Shown piece after piece: positions 19,625-30,584 of a stretch of DNA of 64,000 bases. The position numbers were made by a program, and so were the translations under genes. How positions within the stretch are numbered: position 1 is the stretch's first letter; each line of letters opens with the position of its first letter. This DNA comes from DATLLJ01 sp965229885. Lineage in GTDB: Bacteria; Acidobacteriota; Vicinamibacteria; Vicinamibacterales; CAVVIG01. Below the pieces are notes generated by a model. It worked only from the letters and a program-made list of their open reading frames with translations, was not told the origin of the DNA and did no database searches. The stretch spans positions 1,364,001 to 1,428,000 of the forward strand of contig CBDDJX010000003.1 of NCBI GenBank assembly GCA_965229885.1. The letters run 5' to 3'.

Positions 19625-21037
19625 ATGCGCCTCTACAACACCCTGACCCGTTCTGAAGAAACCTTTGCGCCGTCGGACGGCAAAACCGTCCGGATGTACA
19701 CGTGCGGTTTGACCGTCTACGCGCGCGGCCACATCGGCAACTTCCGCACGTTCGTCTGCCTCGACGTGCTGCGCCGGACGCTGAAGTACCTCGAGGGCCT
19801 GAACGTCCGCCAGGTCATGAACTTCACCGACATCGACGATCGGACGATCGCCGGCGCGCAGAAGGTGGGGATGGGTCTCCGGGAATACACCGCGCAGTAC
19901 ATCGCCGCTTTTCGCGAGGACGCCCGCGCGCTCGGCCTCGAGGAGGTCGAAGAGAACCCGCGCGCGACCGACGAAGCGAATTTGCGGGCGATGGCTGCGC
20001 TCATCGACGCCCTCACCAGGAACGGCCACACGTACGTCAGCGACGGATCGATCTATTTCAAGATCTCCAGGATGCCCGACTACGGGCGGCTCGCGCGTCT
20101 CGACAAGGAAGGCATGAAGGATGGCGTGCGCGTCGATTCGGACAACTATGCAAAAAATGACGCCCGCGACTTCGTGTTGTGGAAGGGGAGCAAGCCGGGC
20201 GAGCCGAGCTGGGAGGTGGTCGATCCGCCGGGACGCCCGGGATGGCACCTTGAGTGTTCGGCGATGGCGCTGCGGCTGCTCGGCGAGCCGCCCATCGACA
20301 TTCACTCGGGCGGCATCGATCTGATCTTCCCGCATCACGAAAACGAGATCGCGCAGAGCGAGGGCGCGACGAACAAGCCGTTTTCGCGCTTCTGGGTGCA
20401 CGTCGAATATCTGCTCGTCAACGCCGAGAAGATGTCCAAATCGCTCGGCAACACGCACACCATTCCGGACATGGTCGCGCTCGGCTATCGGCCGTCAGCG
20501 GTTCGGTATCTGCTGCTGTCAGCGCATTACCGAAAGCAGTTGAACTTCACGTGGGAGAGCCTCACGCAGGCCGAGGAGTCGCTGCGCCGGCTGACCGATT
20601 TTCTCGCGCGGCTCGACACGCTGACCGCGGCCGGATCGCATCCGGAACTGGCCGCGCGCGTTGAGGAAGGGCGAAAGGCCTTCGCCGCGGCGATGCAGGA
20701 CGATCTGAATACCGCGGCGGCCCTCGGCGCCATTTTCGAGCTGGTGCGCTCGCTCAATTCCGCGGCCGACGCCGGGAAGCTTGGCAAAGGCGACGTACCG
20801 GCAATCCGCGACGCGTTCGAGGGCTTCGATCGCGTGCTGGGAGTCCTCTGCCTGCGCCGAGCAGAGGACGAGCAGCCGCCGGTCCCTGTCGAAGAGATCG
20901 AGCGGCTGATTGAGGAACGACGCACGGCACGGCGGCGCCGCGACTTCGGCGAAGCCGACCGGATTCGCGACGGGCTGATGGAGCGGGGTGTGCTTCTCGA
21001 AGACAGCGCCGGCGGCACACGCTGGAAGAAGAAATAG
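19625..21037 (+). CDS. cysS: Cysteinyl-tRNA synthetase
   Basis: This class I synthetase charges tRNA-Cys; a matching tRNA-Cys gene is at 24185. The 470-residue protein has the zinc-ligand start MYTCGLTVYARGHIGNFRTF (with the HIGH-like GHIGN), the Zn-site WHLECSAM and the PHHENEIAQSE segment. KMSKSLGN is the KMSKS loop, and a C-terminal helical bundle and small domain follow. It starts 6 bases after ribF and is likely in the same operon. Confidence 0.97.
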   Translation: MRLYNTLTRSEETFAPSDGKTVRMYTCGLTVYARGHIGNFRTFVCLDVLRRTLKYLEGLNVRQVMNFTDIDDRTIAGAQKVGMGLREYTAQYIAAFREDARALGLEEVEENPRATDEANLRAMAALIDALTRNGHTYVSDGSIYFKISRMPDYGRLARLDKEGMKDGVRVDSDNYAKNDARDFVLWKGSKPGEPSWEVVDPPGRPGWHLECSAMALRLLGEPPIDIHSGGIDLIFPHHENEIAQSEGATNKPFSRFWVHVEYLLVNAEKMSKSLGNTHTIPDMVALGYRPSAVRYLLLSAHYRKQLNFTWESLTQAEESLRRLTDFLARLDTLTAAGSHPELAARVEEGRKAFAAAMQDDLNTAAALGAIFELVRSLNSAADAGKLGKGDVPAIRDAFEGFDRVLGVLCLRRAEDEQPPVPVEEIERLIEERRTARRRRDFGEADRIRDGLMERGVLLEDSAGGTRWKKK

Positions 21038-21048
21038 GGCGGGTCCCT

Positions 21049-22431
21049 TTGGTGGACCCGCCGAACGACGTGACGAATTCGCCAGAGATCAAGACTCCGC
21101 TGCCCGGCCCGCGCGCCACGACGATCATCGAGCGCGATCGAGCGGTCGTATTGCCCTCCTACACGCGCGGATATTCTCTCGTCATCGAACGCGGCGCCGG
21201 CGCCATGGTCGAGGACGTGGACGGCAACGTCTTTCTCGATTGCTCGGCGGGCATTGCCGTCACCGCCACCGGCCACTCCCATCCCGACGTGGTGGCGGCC
21301 ATCTCCAGGCAGGCCGGGCGGTTCGTGCACATGTCTGGCACGGACTTCTATTACGACGTGCAGGTGCGGCTGGCCGAAGAACTGGCAGCGATCGTACCGA
21401 TTCGCGGCGGCGTGAAATCGTTTTTTGGCAACTCCGGCACCGAGGCGATCGAAGCGTCCATCAAGCTGGCACGGTACGCGACGGGCCGCCAGGGGCTCAT
21501 CGCGTTTCAGGGCGGGTTCCATGGGAGGACGATGGGGTCGCTCGCGCTAACCGGCAGCAAGGCCGTGCAGCGGCGTGGGTTCGGCCCGCTGATGCCGGGC
21601 GTGTATCATGCGCCGTATCCCGATTGTTACCGCACGCCACCAGGCCTCACGCCCGAGGCGTACGTGGCGGAGTGTCTTGGCTACATCGAGAACCAGCTCT
21701 TCATGCAACTGGTCTCGCCCGACGACGTCGCCGCCTTCGTCGTTGAGCCAATCCAGGGCGAAAGCGGCTACGTCGGCGCACCCGACGAGTTCCTGCAAGG
21801 GCTCGGTGAGCTGTCCCGCAAGCATGGGATTCTGCTCGTCGTGGACGAAGTGCAGTCGGGGATGGGGCGTACGGGAAAGATGTTCGCGATCGAACACAGC
21901 GGCGTGGAGCCGGATATCGTGGCGATGGCCAAGGGCCTCGCGTCGGGGATGCCGATCGGCGTGGCGTCGGCGCGCGCGGACCTGATGACGTGGCCCCCTG
22001 GCGCGCACGCGAGCACGTTCGGCGGCAATCCCGTGTCGTGCGCCGCCGCTCTTGCGACGATCACGCTGCTGAAGGCGGAACTCGTCGCGAACGCGGCAGA
22101 TGTCGGCGGCCATCTCATGGCGGAGTTGAAGGCGCTGGCCGGGAAGCATCCTCTCATCGGCGCCGTGCGCGGCCGGGGGCTGATGATCGGCGTGGAGCTG
22201 GTGCGCGATCGCCAGACGAAGGAGCGTGCCACCGACGAGCGTCACGCGGTGGTTCTCGGGGCCTTTCGTCGCGGGCTGCTGATTCTCGGAGCGGGGAAGA
22301 ACTCGATCCGCTTCTCACCGCCTCTCGTCCTCACGCGCGAGCAGGCGGACATCGCGGTTGGGATCTTCGACGAGGCACTGACAGAAGTCGAAAAGCAGCA
22401 CCACGGAGGACACGGAAGCGCATCCCGATAG
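21049..22431 (+). CDS. Class III PLP aminotransferase, GabT-like
   Basis: The 460-residue protein belongs to the omega-aminotransferases (4-aminobutyrate aminotransferase type), which use 2-oxoglutarate and PLP. It has GNVFLDCSAGIAVTATGHSHP, the PLP phosphate motif SGTEAIEASIKLAR, GFHGRTMGSLALTGSK, VVDEVQSGMGRTGKMFA and the Schiff-base lysine in AMAKGLASGMPIG. The start is TTG at 21049 or GTG at 21052, inside a GGGTCC/GGACCC inverted repeat. The last ~13 residues (after ALTEVEK) are encoded by the intergenic palindrome, so the repeat has extended the C-terminus. The substrate is not certain. Confidence 0.85.
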   Translation: MVDPPNDVTNSPEIKTPLPGPRATTIIERDRAVVLPSYTRGYSLVIERGAGAMVEDVDGNVFLDCSAGIAVTATGHSHPDVVAAISRQAGRFVHMSGTDFYYDVQVRLAEELAAIVPIRGGVKSFFGNSGTEAIEASIKLARYATGRQGLIAFQGGFHGRTMGSLALTGSKAVQRRGFGPLMPGVYHAPYPDCYRTPPGLTPEAYVAECLGYIENQLFMQLVSPDDVAAFVVEPIQGESGYVGAPDEFLQGLGELSRKHGILLVVDEVQSGMGRTGKMFAIEHSGVEPDIVAMAKGLASGMPIGVASARADLMTWPPGAHASTFGGNPVSCAAALATITLLKAELVANAADVGGHLMAELKALAGKHPLIGAVRGRGLMIGVELVRDRQTKERATDERHAVVLGAFRRGLLILGAGKNSIRFSPPLVLTREQADIAVGIFDEALTEVEKQHHGGHGSASR

Positions 22432-22515
22432 ACGGAGCGCACGGAGAAACCGTAGGAGCAGGGAGAACCGTGCCCTTCGTTTGGCCCTGTCCCCTCCGTG
22501 GTAGCGCTCTTGTAG
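22398..22515. repeat. Palindromic repeat region overlapping an aminotransferase 3' end
   Basis: CCACGGAGGACACGGAAG near 22402 and CGGAGCGCACGGAGAAACCG near 22433 are mirrored by CCCCTCCGTGG near 22492. The repeat begins inside the aminotransferase gene and supplies its stop codon. The rest fills the gap before yraN. Confidence 0.55.
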
Positions 22516-22890
22516 ATGGGGCGCAGCATGACACGCGCCCGAATCGCTCTGGGGAAAGCCGGCGAAGATCTCGCGTGCCGTGAGCTCGAACGCCGCGGGT
22601 ACGTCATTGTTGCCCGCCGGCACCGGTGCCGTGGTGGCGAATTGGACATCATCGCGCGTGACGGACCGACGCTGGTGTTTGTGGAGGTGAAGGCGCGTCA
22701 CAGCCGCGCGTTCGGCGACGCCGCCGAAGCGGTCACCTGGCAGAAGCAGCTGCGAATCGTCCGCCTGGCGGCTGAATACGTGTTGCGACATCATCTGAGC
22801 GACTCTTCCTGCCGTTTCGACGTCGTCTCGATTCAGTTCGACGATGGGCGGCCTGTTCTCGAGGTGTATCGGAGCGCCTTTCATGCCTGA
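22516..22890 (+). CDS. yraN: UPF0102/YraN family endonuclease-like protein
   Basis: The 124-residue protein has the YraN fold, a Holliday-junction-resolvase-like nuclease core: GKAGEDLACRELERRGY, then RCRGGELDIIARDGPTLVFVEVKAR, which contains the D...E-x-K metal site. Cellular role is uncertain. The start at 22516 or an ATG four codons later are both possible. The last codons overlap the galT start. Confidence 0.85.
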   Translation: MGRSMTRARIALGKAGEDLACRELERRGYVIVARRHRCRGGELDIIARDGPTLVFVEVKARHSRAFGDAAEAVTWQKQLRIVRLAAEYVLRHHLSDSSCRFDVVSIQFDDGRPVLEVYRSAFHA

Positions 22891-23908
22891 GCTGCGCAAG
22901 GATCCTGTCACCGGCCGATGGGTCATCATCTCGACGGAGCGGCGGAAGCGTCCGAACGATTTTCGGTTCGAGCATCCGGCGGTCATCGGCCGAGAGCAAT
23001 GTCCATTTTGCCCGGGCCGCGAAGAGCTGACGCCGCCAGAAGTGCTTACGTACCGGCAGAATGGCGGCGCGCCGAACTCGCGCGGTTGGGACCTACGGGT
23101 CGTGCTCAACAAGTTTCCGGCGCTGCAGGTGGAGGGCGGGCTCGACCGCGAAGGCGACGGCATGTTCGACCGGATGAACGGGATCGGCGCGCACGAAGTG
23201 ATTATCGAGACGCCCGGTCACGACAAGACGTTCGCGTCGATATCCGAGTTCGAGATCGAGCGTGTACTGTCGGCCTTCCGCGAGCGCATGCTGGATCTCA
23301 AGCAGGATCGCCGGCTGCGCTACATCCTGGTGTTCAAGAACCAGGGCGCGACGGCCGGCGCGACGCTCGAGCCCGCGCACTCGCAGTTGATCGCGCTCCC
23401 CATCGTGCCCGATTTCGTGCGCGAAGAGATTGAGGGCGCCAGGCGCCACTTCGCGGCGAAGGAGCGATGCGTCTTCTGCGACATCGTCTGTCAGGAGATC
23501 ACGGCCGGCCTGCGCGCGATTCAGGAAAACGCCGACGTCATCGCGCTCGCGCCTTATGCGCCTCGTTTTCCGTTTGAAACGTGGCTGCTGCCGCGGCAGC
23601 ATGCGGCGAGGTTCGAGGACGCACCGCAGCACGAGTACGCGAGCCTCGCGCGGGTGCTGCAATCCGTGCTGGCGCGGATCGACCGCGCACTCGAATCACC
23701 TGCGTATAACCTGATCATTCACAGTGCGCCGTTCAATGCGGGCGGCGTCGGTCACGTCGATCGCAGGGGCGCCGACCTCTATCACTGGCACGTGGAGATT
23801 CTGCCGAAGCTGGCGCGGACGGCCGGGTTTGAGTGGGGGACCGGGTTCTACATCAACCCGACGTCGCCCGAGGAAGCGACCCGCGTCCTGCGCGCCGTCA
23901 AGCTGTGA
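22883..23908 (+). CDS. galT: Galactose-1-phosphate uridylyltransferase
   Basis: GalT swaps UMP between UDP-glucose and galactose-1-phosphate through a uridylyl-histidine intermediate (Leloir pathway). From ATG 22883 the protein has 341 residues. It starts with MPELRKDPVTGRWVIISTERR, has a zinc-binding CPFCPGREE, and has NQGATAGATLEPAHSQ around residue 166. The canonical motif is HPHxQ; here it reads PAHSQ, so the nucleophilic His (166) and Gln are kept but the first His is Pro. The second HIT-like half contains HVDRRGADLYHWHVEILP. No other galactose genes are nearby. Confidence 0.85.
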   Translation: MPELRKDPVTGRWVIISTERRKRPNDFRFEHPAVIGREQCPFCPGREELTPPEVLTYRQNGGAPNSRGWDLRVVLNKFPALQVEGGLDREGDGMFDRMNGIGAHEVIIETPGHDKTFASISEFEIERVLSAFRERMLDLKQDRRLRYILVFKNQGATAGATLEPAHSQLIALPIVPDFVREEIEGARRHFAAKERCVFCDIVCQEITAGLRAIQENADVIALAPYAPRFPFETWLLPRQHAARFEDAPQHEYASLARVLQSVLARIDRALESPAYNLIIHSAPFNAGGVGHVDRRGADLYHWHVEILPKLARTAGFEWGTGFYINPTSPEEATRVLRAVKL

Positions 23909-23926
23909 ATCCGTTTCGCACGCAGT

Positions 23927-23944
23927 GTCCGGCTTCAGCCGGAC
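23927..23944. repeat. 18-bp perfect palindrome
   Basis: GTCCGGCTTCAGCCGGAC lies between galT and tRNA-Gly and can form an 8-bp stem with a 2-base loop. It has no U tract, so it is not a good intrinsic terminator. It resembles the core of the repeat inserted at about 7946-8010. Confidence 0.6.
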
Positions 23945-23997
23945 CGTCCCGCGCTTGATGGCTGCCACAACCGTGTGGTACGGTAATCGTTGGGCGA

Positions 23998-24072
23998 GCG
24001 GGAATAACTCAGTGGTAGAGTGCGACCTTGCCAAGGTCGAAGTCGCGGGTTCGAATCCCGTTTCCCGCTCCA
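23998..24072 (+). tRNA. tRNA-Gly (GCC)
   Basis: The cloverleaf has acceptor strands GCGGGAA and TTCCCGC, anticodon GCC at 24030-24032 in the loop TTGCCAA, T loop GGTTCGAATCC, and encoded CCA after discriminator T. Confidence 0.95.
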
Positions 24073-24184
24073 ACTTCTTATGATCGGCTGATGCCTCACA
24101 ACCGCCGCGCGTCCATCGGCTCACGCTGTTGTCGGGCCATCCAGGTCCGCTGACGAGCCCCGTTCTCCAGCACTCGCTCCGTCA

Positions 24185-24258
<74 letters not shown>

Positions 24259-24280
24259 AATTTGCATCGTGAACCGAGTA

Positions 24281-25738
<1,458 letters not shown>

Positions 25739-25802
25739 ACGCCGATGATATCGCAGGAAGTAAGGAGGACAATCCTTCCTGGTTTCCGCTATAATCTTCG
25801 CC

Positions 25803-26177
25803 GTGTGGACCAAAATGATGTCGGGGCCGCGGAAGAAGGCTCCGAAGACCATCGCGGTGATCGATCCCGATCGCTGCTTCGGCGCGTTTGCGTGCTCGAT
25901 TTGCCAGGCCGCGTGTCCCGTCGCCGACTGTATCGTCGAGGAACCCGACCGTGATGGCCGGATGGTGTGCGCGGTTCGCGCCGATCTCTGTATCGGCTGC
26001 GGCCTGTGCGTCACGCTTGGCAATCCCACCGCCCCGCAGCAGCGCGAGTTCGGCTGCCCGCCCGATTACGACGCGATCAACATGCACCCGTTCGAAGAAG
26101 TCGTCAGGGCGATGCAGGAGAGCGAACCACCTCCCCGTAACGCGACGGCAGCGGATGGTCTGACCGCGAAGCTATAG
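25803..26177 (+). CDS. 4Fe-4S ferredoxin-like protein
   Basis: The 124-residue protein has two iron-sulfur ligand clusters: DPDRCFGAFACSICQAACP followed by C in VADCIVEEP, and ADLCIGCGLCVTLGNPT with GCPPDYD. It probably carries electrons or has a regulatory Fe-S role; the partner is unknown. A TATAAT at 25790-25795 places the transcription start near the GTG at 25803, so translation may be leaderless, or may begin at the ATG at 25815. It is divergent from the M48 protease. Confidence 0.8.
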   Translation: MWTKMMSGPRKKAPKTIAVIDPDRCFGAFACSICQAACPVADCIVEEPDRDGRMVCAVRADLCIGCGLCVTLGNPTAPQQREFGCPPDYDAINMHPFEEVVRAMQESEPPPRNATAADGLTAKL

Positions 26178-26360
26178 ACGCTGACGTGTTGCCCGGCGGC
26201 GAAAGCGATGCGCCGGTCTCCCCCCCAGTCCATTCAACATATTGACGAATCGTCAGTGGCCGGATTGCCGGCCGCGGCTGCAGCGACGACTGTCGTCTTT
26301 GTGGACGCATTGTTATTTGCGCATTGACTCAGTGCATTGTTTCAATACACATTCGGCCTC

Positions 26361-27446
26361 ATGGATCGGAAACGTAAGAAGCGCGTCCTCGCCATTGGTG
26401 ACGAGCCCAAGCAACTCGATCCTGGGGCCGACGAACACGAGCAGCTCAAGGCGAAGCTGCAGGACCGGTACACGTTTCGGAACATTATCGGCAGCGGGAA
26501 GAAGATGCAGGAGCTGTTCGACCTGGTTGATGGCGTCGCGGTCAGCGAGGCGAATATCCTCATTCGGGGCGAAAACGGGACCGGCAAGGAGCTGATCGCC
26601 AACGCCATCCATGACCACAGCAAGCGATCCAAGGGTCCGTTCATCAAGATCAATTGCGCCGCCATTCCCAAGGACCTCATCGAATCCGAGCTCTTCGGCT
26701 ACAAGTAAGGGTGCGTTCACCGGCGCGACGATGGACAAGGAAGGTCTCTTCGAGATGGCCGAGGGCGGCTCGTTCCTTCTCGACGAGATCGGCGAGATGC
26801 CGACATACCTGCGACGAAGCTGCTTCGCGTGCTGCAGGAGCGCGAGTACCGGCCGATTGGCAGCGACCGCGTCGTGCACGTGGACTTCCGCCTGATCTGC
26901 GCGACCAACGTTGACCTCGATGCGGCGCTCCGCGACGGGAAACTGCGCGAGGATCTGTACTTCCGCATCAACACCATTACGCTCGGCGTGCCGCCGCTCC
27001 GCGAGCACCCAGAAGACATCCCGCTTCTCTGCGATCACTTTCTGGAAACATTCAGGCGGCGGTATCAGAAACACGTGCAGTCGCTGGCGCCGGAGGTCTA
27101 CCACCTGCTCATCAGCAGCCGGTGGCCTGGCAACGTCCGGGAGCTCGAGAACACCATCGAACGCGCGGTGCTCGTCGCGAAAGGCCGGGAGATTACCGTG
27201 GGAGATCTGCCCGAGTCGATTCGTGGGGACTCGACCGGCTCAACCGACTTCGTCGTGCCGCCGCACCGAACGCTGGCCGAAATCGAGAAGATGGCGATTC
27301 TCCAGACGCTTCAGCGGACCAACTGGAACAAGCGGGAAGCGGCGCAGATTCTCGGCCTGTACCGCGCGACGCCCTACAGCAAGATGAAGAAGCACGACAT
27401 CAGAGACGTCGGGAAATCCGCGCGCACAGCCTCCAATCAGTCGTAG
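26361..27446 (+). pseudogene. Sigma-54-dependent activator with two frameshifts
   Basis: The gene encodes an AAA+ sigma-54 activator with a short N-terminus and no receiver domain. Walker A is GENGTGKELIA; Walker B is GGSFLLDEIGEM. A downstream R-finger region has REDLYFRINTITLGVPPLREH, and the C-terminal Fis-type HTH has NKREAAQILGLYRATPYSKMK. An extra T near 26706 introduces TAA right before the GAFTGA loop (expected GYKKGAFTGA). A missing base near 26815 (MPTYL then LLRVLQERE) restores the original frame. The two errors compensate, so they may be sequencing errors; as written the protein stops after 115 residues. Confidence 0.75.
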
Positions 27447-27508
27447 TGGGATTGGCGCGCTGGTGACGGGGCTGCTGTGGACGGGTGCGCTCGAGGGATT
27501 CGCGCGGC

Positions 27509-28060
27509 TCAGGCGCGGGAGGCCAGATGGCCAATAGGGCTGAGGGCCCGGATAATGGCATCGCTGAACGCGGGCACATCGTCCGGCTTGCGGGAGGTGA
27601 TCAGGTTGCCGTCTTCGACGACCGGTTTGTCGACGTAGAGTCCCCCTGCGTTCTTCACGTCGACGGCGATCGACGGCCAGCAGGTCAGCGTGCGGCCGCG
27701 GATGGCGTTGGCCGAAATCAGCAACTGCGGCCCATGGCAGATGGCGGCGACCAGTTTGCCCGCCTCAATCGCGTCGCGCGCCAAGTCGACCATCGCGTGG
27801 CGCATTCGCATCTTGTCGGGCGCGTGGCCCCCTGGGATGACGAGCGCGTCGAAATCCTTCATCCGCGCGGCGCCGGCGGCGAGGTCCGAGGCCACGACCG
27901 CCTCACCGCGCTTGCCGCGGTAGGTGGCGCCCAGCGTGGGACCGACGATCGTGACGACCGCACCGGCGGCCCGCAGGGCCTCCCGCGGTCCGGTCAGCTC
28001 GTAATCGTCAAATTCGTCCTCGACGAGAATCGCGACGCGCTTTCCGGACAGGTCCGGCAT
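27509..28060 (-). CDS. DJ-1/PfpI family protein
   Basis: The 183-residue protein (start ATG 28058-28060, MPDLSGKRVAILVEDEFDD) has the DJ-1/PfpI fold. The nucleophile elbow is AAICHGPQLL (Cys near residue 110), with the acid in VEDEFDDYELTGP and VIPGGHAPDKMR. Related proteins act as intracellular proteases, deglycases or chaperones; which applies is unknown. It is divergent from the YyaL gene, with only 35 bases between starts. Confidence 0.85.
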   Translation of the reverse strand: MPDLSGKRVAILVEDEFDDYELTGPREALRAAGAVVTIVGPTLGATYRGKRGEAVVASDLAAGAARMKDFDALVIPGGHAPDKMRMRHAMVDLARDAIEAGKLVAAICHGPQLLISANAIRGRTLTCWPSIAVDVKNAGGLYVDKPVVEDGNLITSRKPDDVPAFSDAIIRALSPIGHLASRA

Positions 28061-28095
28061 GCGGGGGATTCTATCCGAAGTGTCATAATCACCAG

Positions 28096-30228
28096 GTGAA
28101 TCGTTTAGCCACCGAAAGTAGTCCCTATCTGCTGCAGCACGCACAGAACCCCGTGAACTGGTTTCCATGGGGCGACGAGGCGTTTGCTAAAGCCCGCGCG
28201 GAGGACAAACCGATCTTTCTGTCCATCGGGTATTCCACCTGCCACTGGTGCCACGTGATGGAGCACGAGTCGTTCGAAAACGACGCGGTCGCGGCCGTGC
28301 TAAACGAGCATTTTGTGTCCATCAAAGTCGATCGCGAAGAGCGGCCGGACGTCGATCGCGTGTACATGGCGTTTGTCCAGGCGACGACCGGTTCGGGTGG
28401 GTGGCCGATGAGTGCGTGGCTGACGCCGGATCTCAAGCCGTTCTATGGCGGCACGTATTTTCCGCCTTCAGCGCGCTGGGGGCGACCGGGATTCACCGAG
28501 ATCCTGGCGCACGTGGCGCAGGTCTGGCGACAGGACCGCTCGAAACTGACGCAGTCGGCCGACGCGCTGGTGGCGCAACTGCGGGCCGGTGAGCCATCGA
28601 CGGCGCCGAGCGGGGCGGTGCCGGGGAGCGGGGCGCTCGATCGGACGGTCCGGCAGTTCGAGGCCGCGTTTGACACGCGCCACGGCGGTTTTGGCGACGC
28701 GCCCAAATTTCCCCGTCCTTCAGAGGTGCTGTTTCTGCTGCGGGAGCATGCGCGAACTGGCCACGGCGCTGCCCTCGACATGGCCCTTCGCACGCTTCGG
28801 GCGATGGCGCAGGGCGGCATGCGCGACCACATCGGCGGCGGATTCCATCGCTACTCGGTCGATGCCGCCTGGCGCGTGCCGCATTTCGAGAAGATGTTGT
28901 ACGACCAGGCGCAGCTCGTGCTTGCGTACGTCGAGGGCGCCCAAGCGTCAGGGGATCCGCTTTATCTGGAGATTGCCGAGGACACGCTGCGGTACGTGCT
29001 CCGCGAGATGACCGACCTCGACGGCGGCTTCTACTGCGCGGAGGACGCCGATAGCATCCCACCGGAGCACGGGGACGGGCCTAAATCCGAGGGCGCGTTC
29101 TATCTGTGGCGGGCCAACGAAGTCGATCAGCTTCTGGGCGAGGACGCCCCTGTCATCAGGCGACGCTTCGGGATCGAGCCGGGCGGAAACGCTCCATCCG
29201 ATCCGCAGCAGGAATTCACCGGCAGGAATCTTCTGTATATCGCAAGATCGGTCGACGAACTGGCGGCCGAGTCAGGGAAGGCGGCCGGCGACATCATCGA
29301 GGCGATTGGTCGCGGCCGCGTCGCGATGCTCCAGCGCCGACTGCGGCGGCCGAGGCCGGACCGCGACGACAAGATTCTCACCGTCTGGAACGGTCTGATG
29401 ATCGCGGCGTTCGCGCGCACGGCGCGTGTCCTGGCTGCGTCGAGCGACGACGGCCCCGCGTTGGCCGAACCCTACTTGAAAGCCGCCCGCCGGGCCGCCA
29501 CGTTCGTGCGCGAACGGATGTGGAGCGCGGACGCGCGGCGGCTGCTCCGCCGGTACCGGAAGGGTCACGCCGATATCGACGCCTATGCCGAGGACTATGG
29601 CTGTCTGATTTTCGGGCTGCTCGAATTGTTTCAGGCCGATCCCGATCCGATGTGGCTCGACTGGGCCATCACCCTGCAGCACCGGCAAGACGAGTTGTTC
29701 TGGGACGAGGCCGGCGCCGGCTGGTTCAGCACCACCGGCCGCGATCCGAGCGTCCTGCTGCGCATGAAAGACGAGTACGACGGCGCCGAGCCGACCGCGA
29801 GTTCGATGGCGGTGATGAATCTGTTGACGCTGTCACACCTGGTCGATGCGCGTGTTGAGCCCGTCTGGACGGAGCGCATCGAGCGGACGCTCGGCGCTTT
29901 TGGCGAGCGGCTCGAGCGGCTCGGCCGGAGCGTGCCGATGATGGCGGCAGCCTTGTCCGCCTATGTCGCGGGTGTGCAGCAGATCGTGATCATGGAAGGG
30001 CAGGAAGGGCTGGAAGGGCTGGGACGTGCGCTCGGGCGCCGGTATCTGCCCTTCGCGGTTCAGCTCCGGCTGACGAACGAGCGCCAGCGCCGGCTCGGCG
30101 GAAGCCTTCCGTTCATCGCGGCCATGGCCCCGGTCGACGGGAAGACATCGGTATACGTGTGTCGGAATCGGACCTGCCGGGCGCCGGCGACCGCAATCGA
30201 CGACCTCGACGGAGCACTGGCATCATGA
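28096..30228 (+). CDS. YyaL-type thioredoxin-domain protein (SSP411 family)
   Basis: The 710-residue protein starts at GTG 28096 with the DUF255 thioredoxin-like domain: SPYLLQHAQNPVNWFPWGDEA, then the redox motif YSTCHWCHVMEHESF near residue 48. A long alpha/alpha-barrel domain follows with DHIGGGFHRYSVDAAWRVPH, EKMLYDQAQL and KILTVWNGLMIAA. Function is unproven in bacteria; glycoside-hydrolase-like barrels suggest a carbohydrate or redox role. Length is normal. The stop overlaps the next ATG. Confidence 0.88.
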   Translation: MNRLATESSPYLLQHAQNPVNWFPWGDEAFAKARAEDKPIFLSIGYSTCHWCHVMEHESFENDAVAAVLNEHFVSIKVDREERPDVDRVYMAFVQATTGSGGWPMSAWLTPDLKPFYGGTYFPPSARWGRPGFTEILAHVAQVWRQDRSKLTQSADALVAQLRAGEPSTAPSGAVPGSGALDRTVRQFEAAFDTRHGGFGDAPKFPRPSEVLFLLREHARTGHGAALDMALRTLRAMAQGGMRDHIGGGFHRYSVDAAWRVPHFEKMLYDQAQLVLAYVEGAQASGDPLYLEIAEDTLRYVLREMTDLDGGFYCAEDADSIPPEHGDGPKSEGAFYLWRANEVDQLLGEDAPVIRRRFGIEPGGNAPSDPQQEFTGRNLLYIARSVDELAAESGKAAGDIIEAIGRGRVAMLQRRLRRPRPDRDDKILTVWNGLMIAAFARTARVLAASSDDGPALAEPYLKAARRAATFVRERMWSADARRLLRRYRKGHADIDAYAEDYGCLIFGLLELFQADPDPMWLDWAITLQHRQDELFWDEAGAGWFSTTGRDPSVLLRMKDEYDGAEPTASSMAVMNLLTLSHLVDARVEPVWTERIERTLGAFGERLERLGRSVPMMAAALSAYVAGVQQIVIMEGQEGLEGLGRALGRRYLPFAVQLRLTNERQRRLGGSLPFIAAMAPVDGKTSVYVCRNRTCRAPATAIDDLDGALAS

Positions 30229-30584
30229 AGATTCCGGTCGACGTGTGGCTGCGGGGCACCGGCGTCGCAGAGACCACGACCTTCGACGGGCCCGTGCGCC
30301 CGCCTGCCGAGTGGACGGACGAGGACGTTCAGCTGGTGCTCGGCGGGATGCTGCGCGCGATGGACCGCCAGAAGCATCCAGGCGGTGACGATCGCACGAT
30401 CGCGTTACGCGGCCTGAGCTGGATCGTGAACCGCTACGAAGAGGGCGGCGTGGTGATCGCGATCGAGATCGCGCTGGGCGCCGCGATCGCAGGGCCCTTT
30501 GAGGTCGATCAGGCCTCGCTTGAGGCGATGATTACACGCGCGCTCGTCTCGAGGGTCGCCCCGACGTCGACAAGCGTGCACTGA
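30225..30584 (+). CDS. Hypothetical protein (119 aa)
   Basis: The ATG at 30225 overlaps the YyaL stop (ATGA), indicating translational coupling. The acidic 119-residue protein (MKIPVDVWLRGTG...) has no signal or membrane segment. A central WTDEDVQLVLGGMLRAMDRQ helix and GLSWIVNRYEEGGVVIAIEI strand are the most conserved-looking parts. I do not recognise the family. Confidence 0.6.
   Translation: MKIPVDVWLRGTGVAETTTFDGPVRPPAEWTDEDVQLVLGGMLRAMDRQKHPGGDDRTIALRGLSWIVNRYEEGGVVIAIEIALGAAIAGPFEVDQASLEAMITRALVSRVAPTSTSVH

Noticed and set aside
23927..23944. Palindrome after galT considered as an intrinsic terminator
   Set aside because: The stem is strong but no T run follows on either strand; it matches the repeat family instead.
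26706..26710. TAA in the sigma-54 activator considered as a recoded or regulated stop
   Set aside because: Downstream homology continues in a different frame, so an indel explains it better than readthrough.
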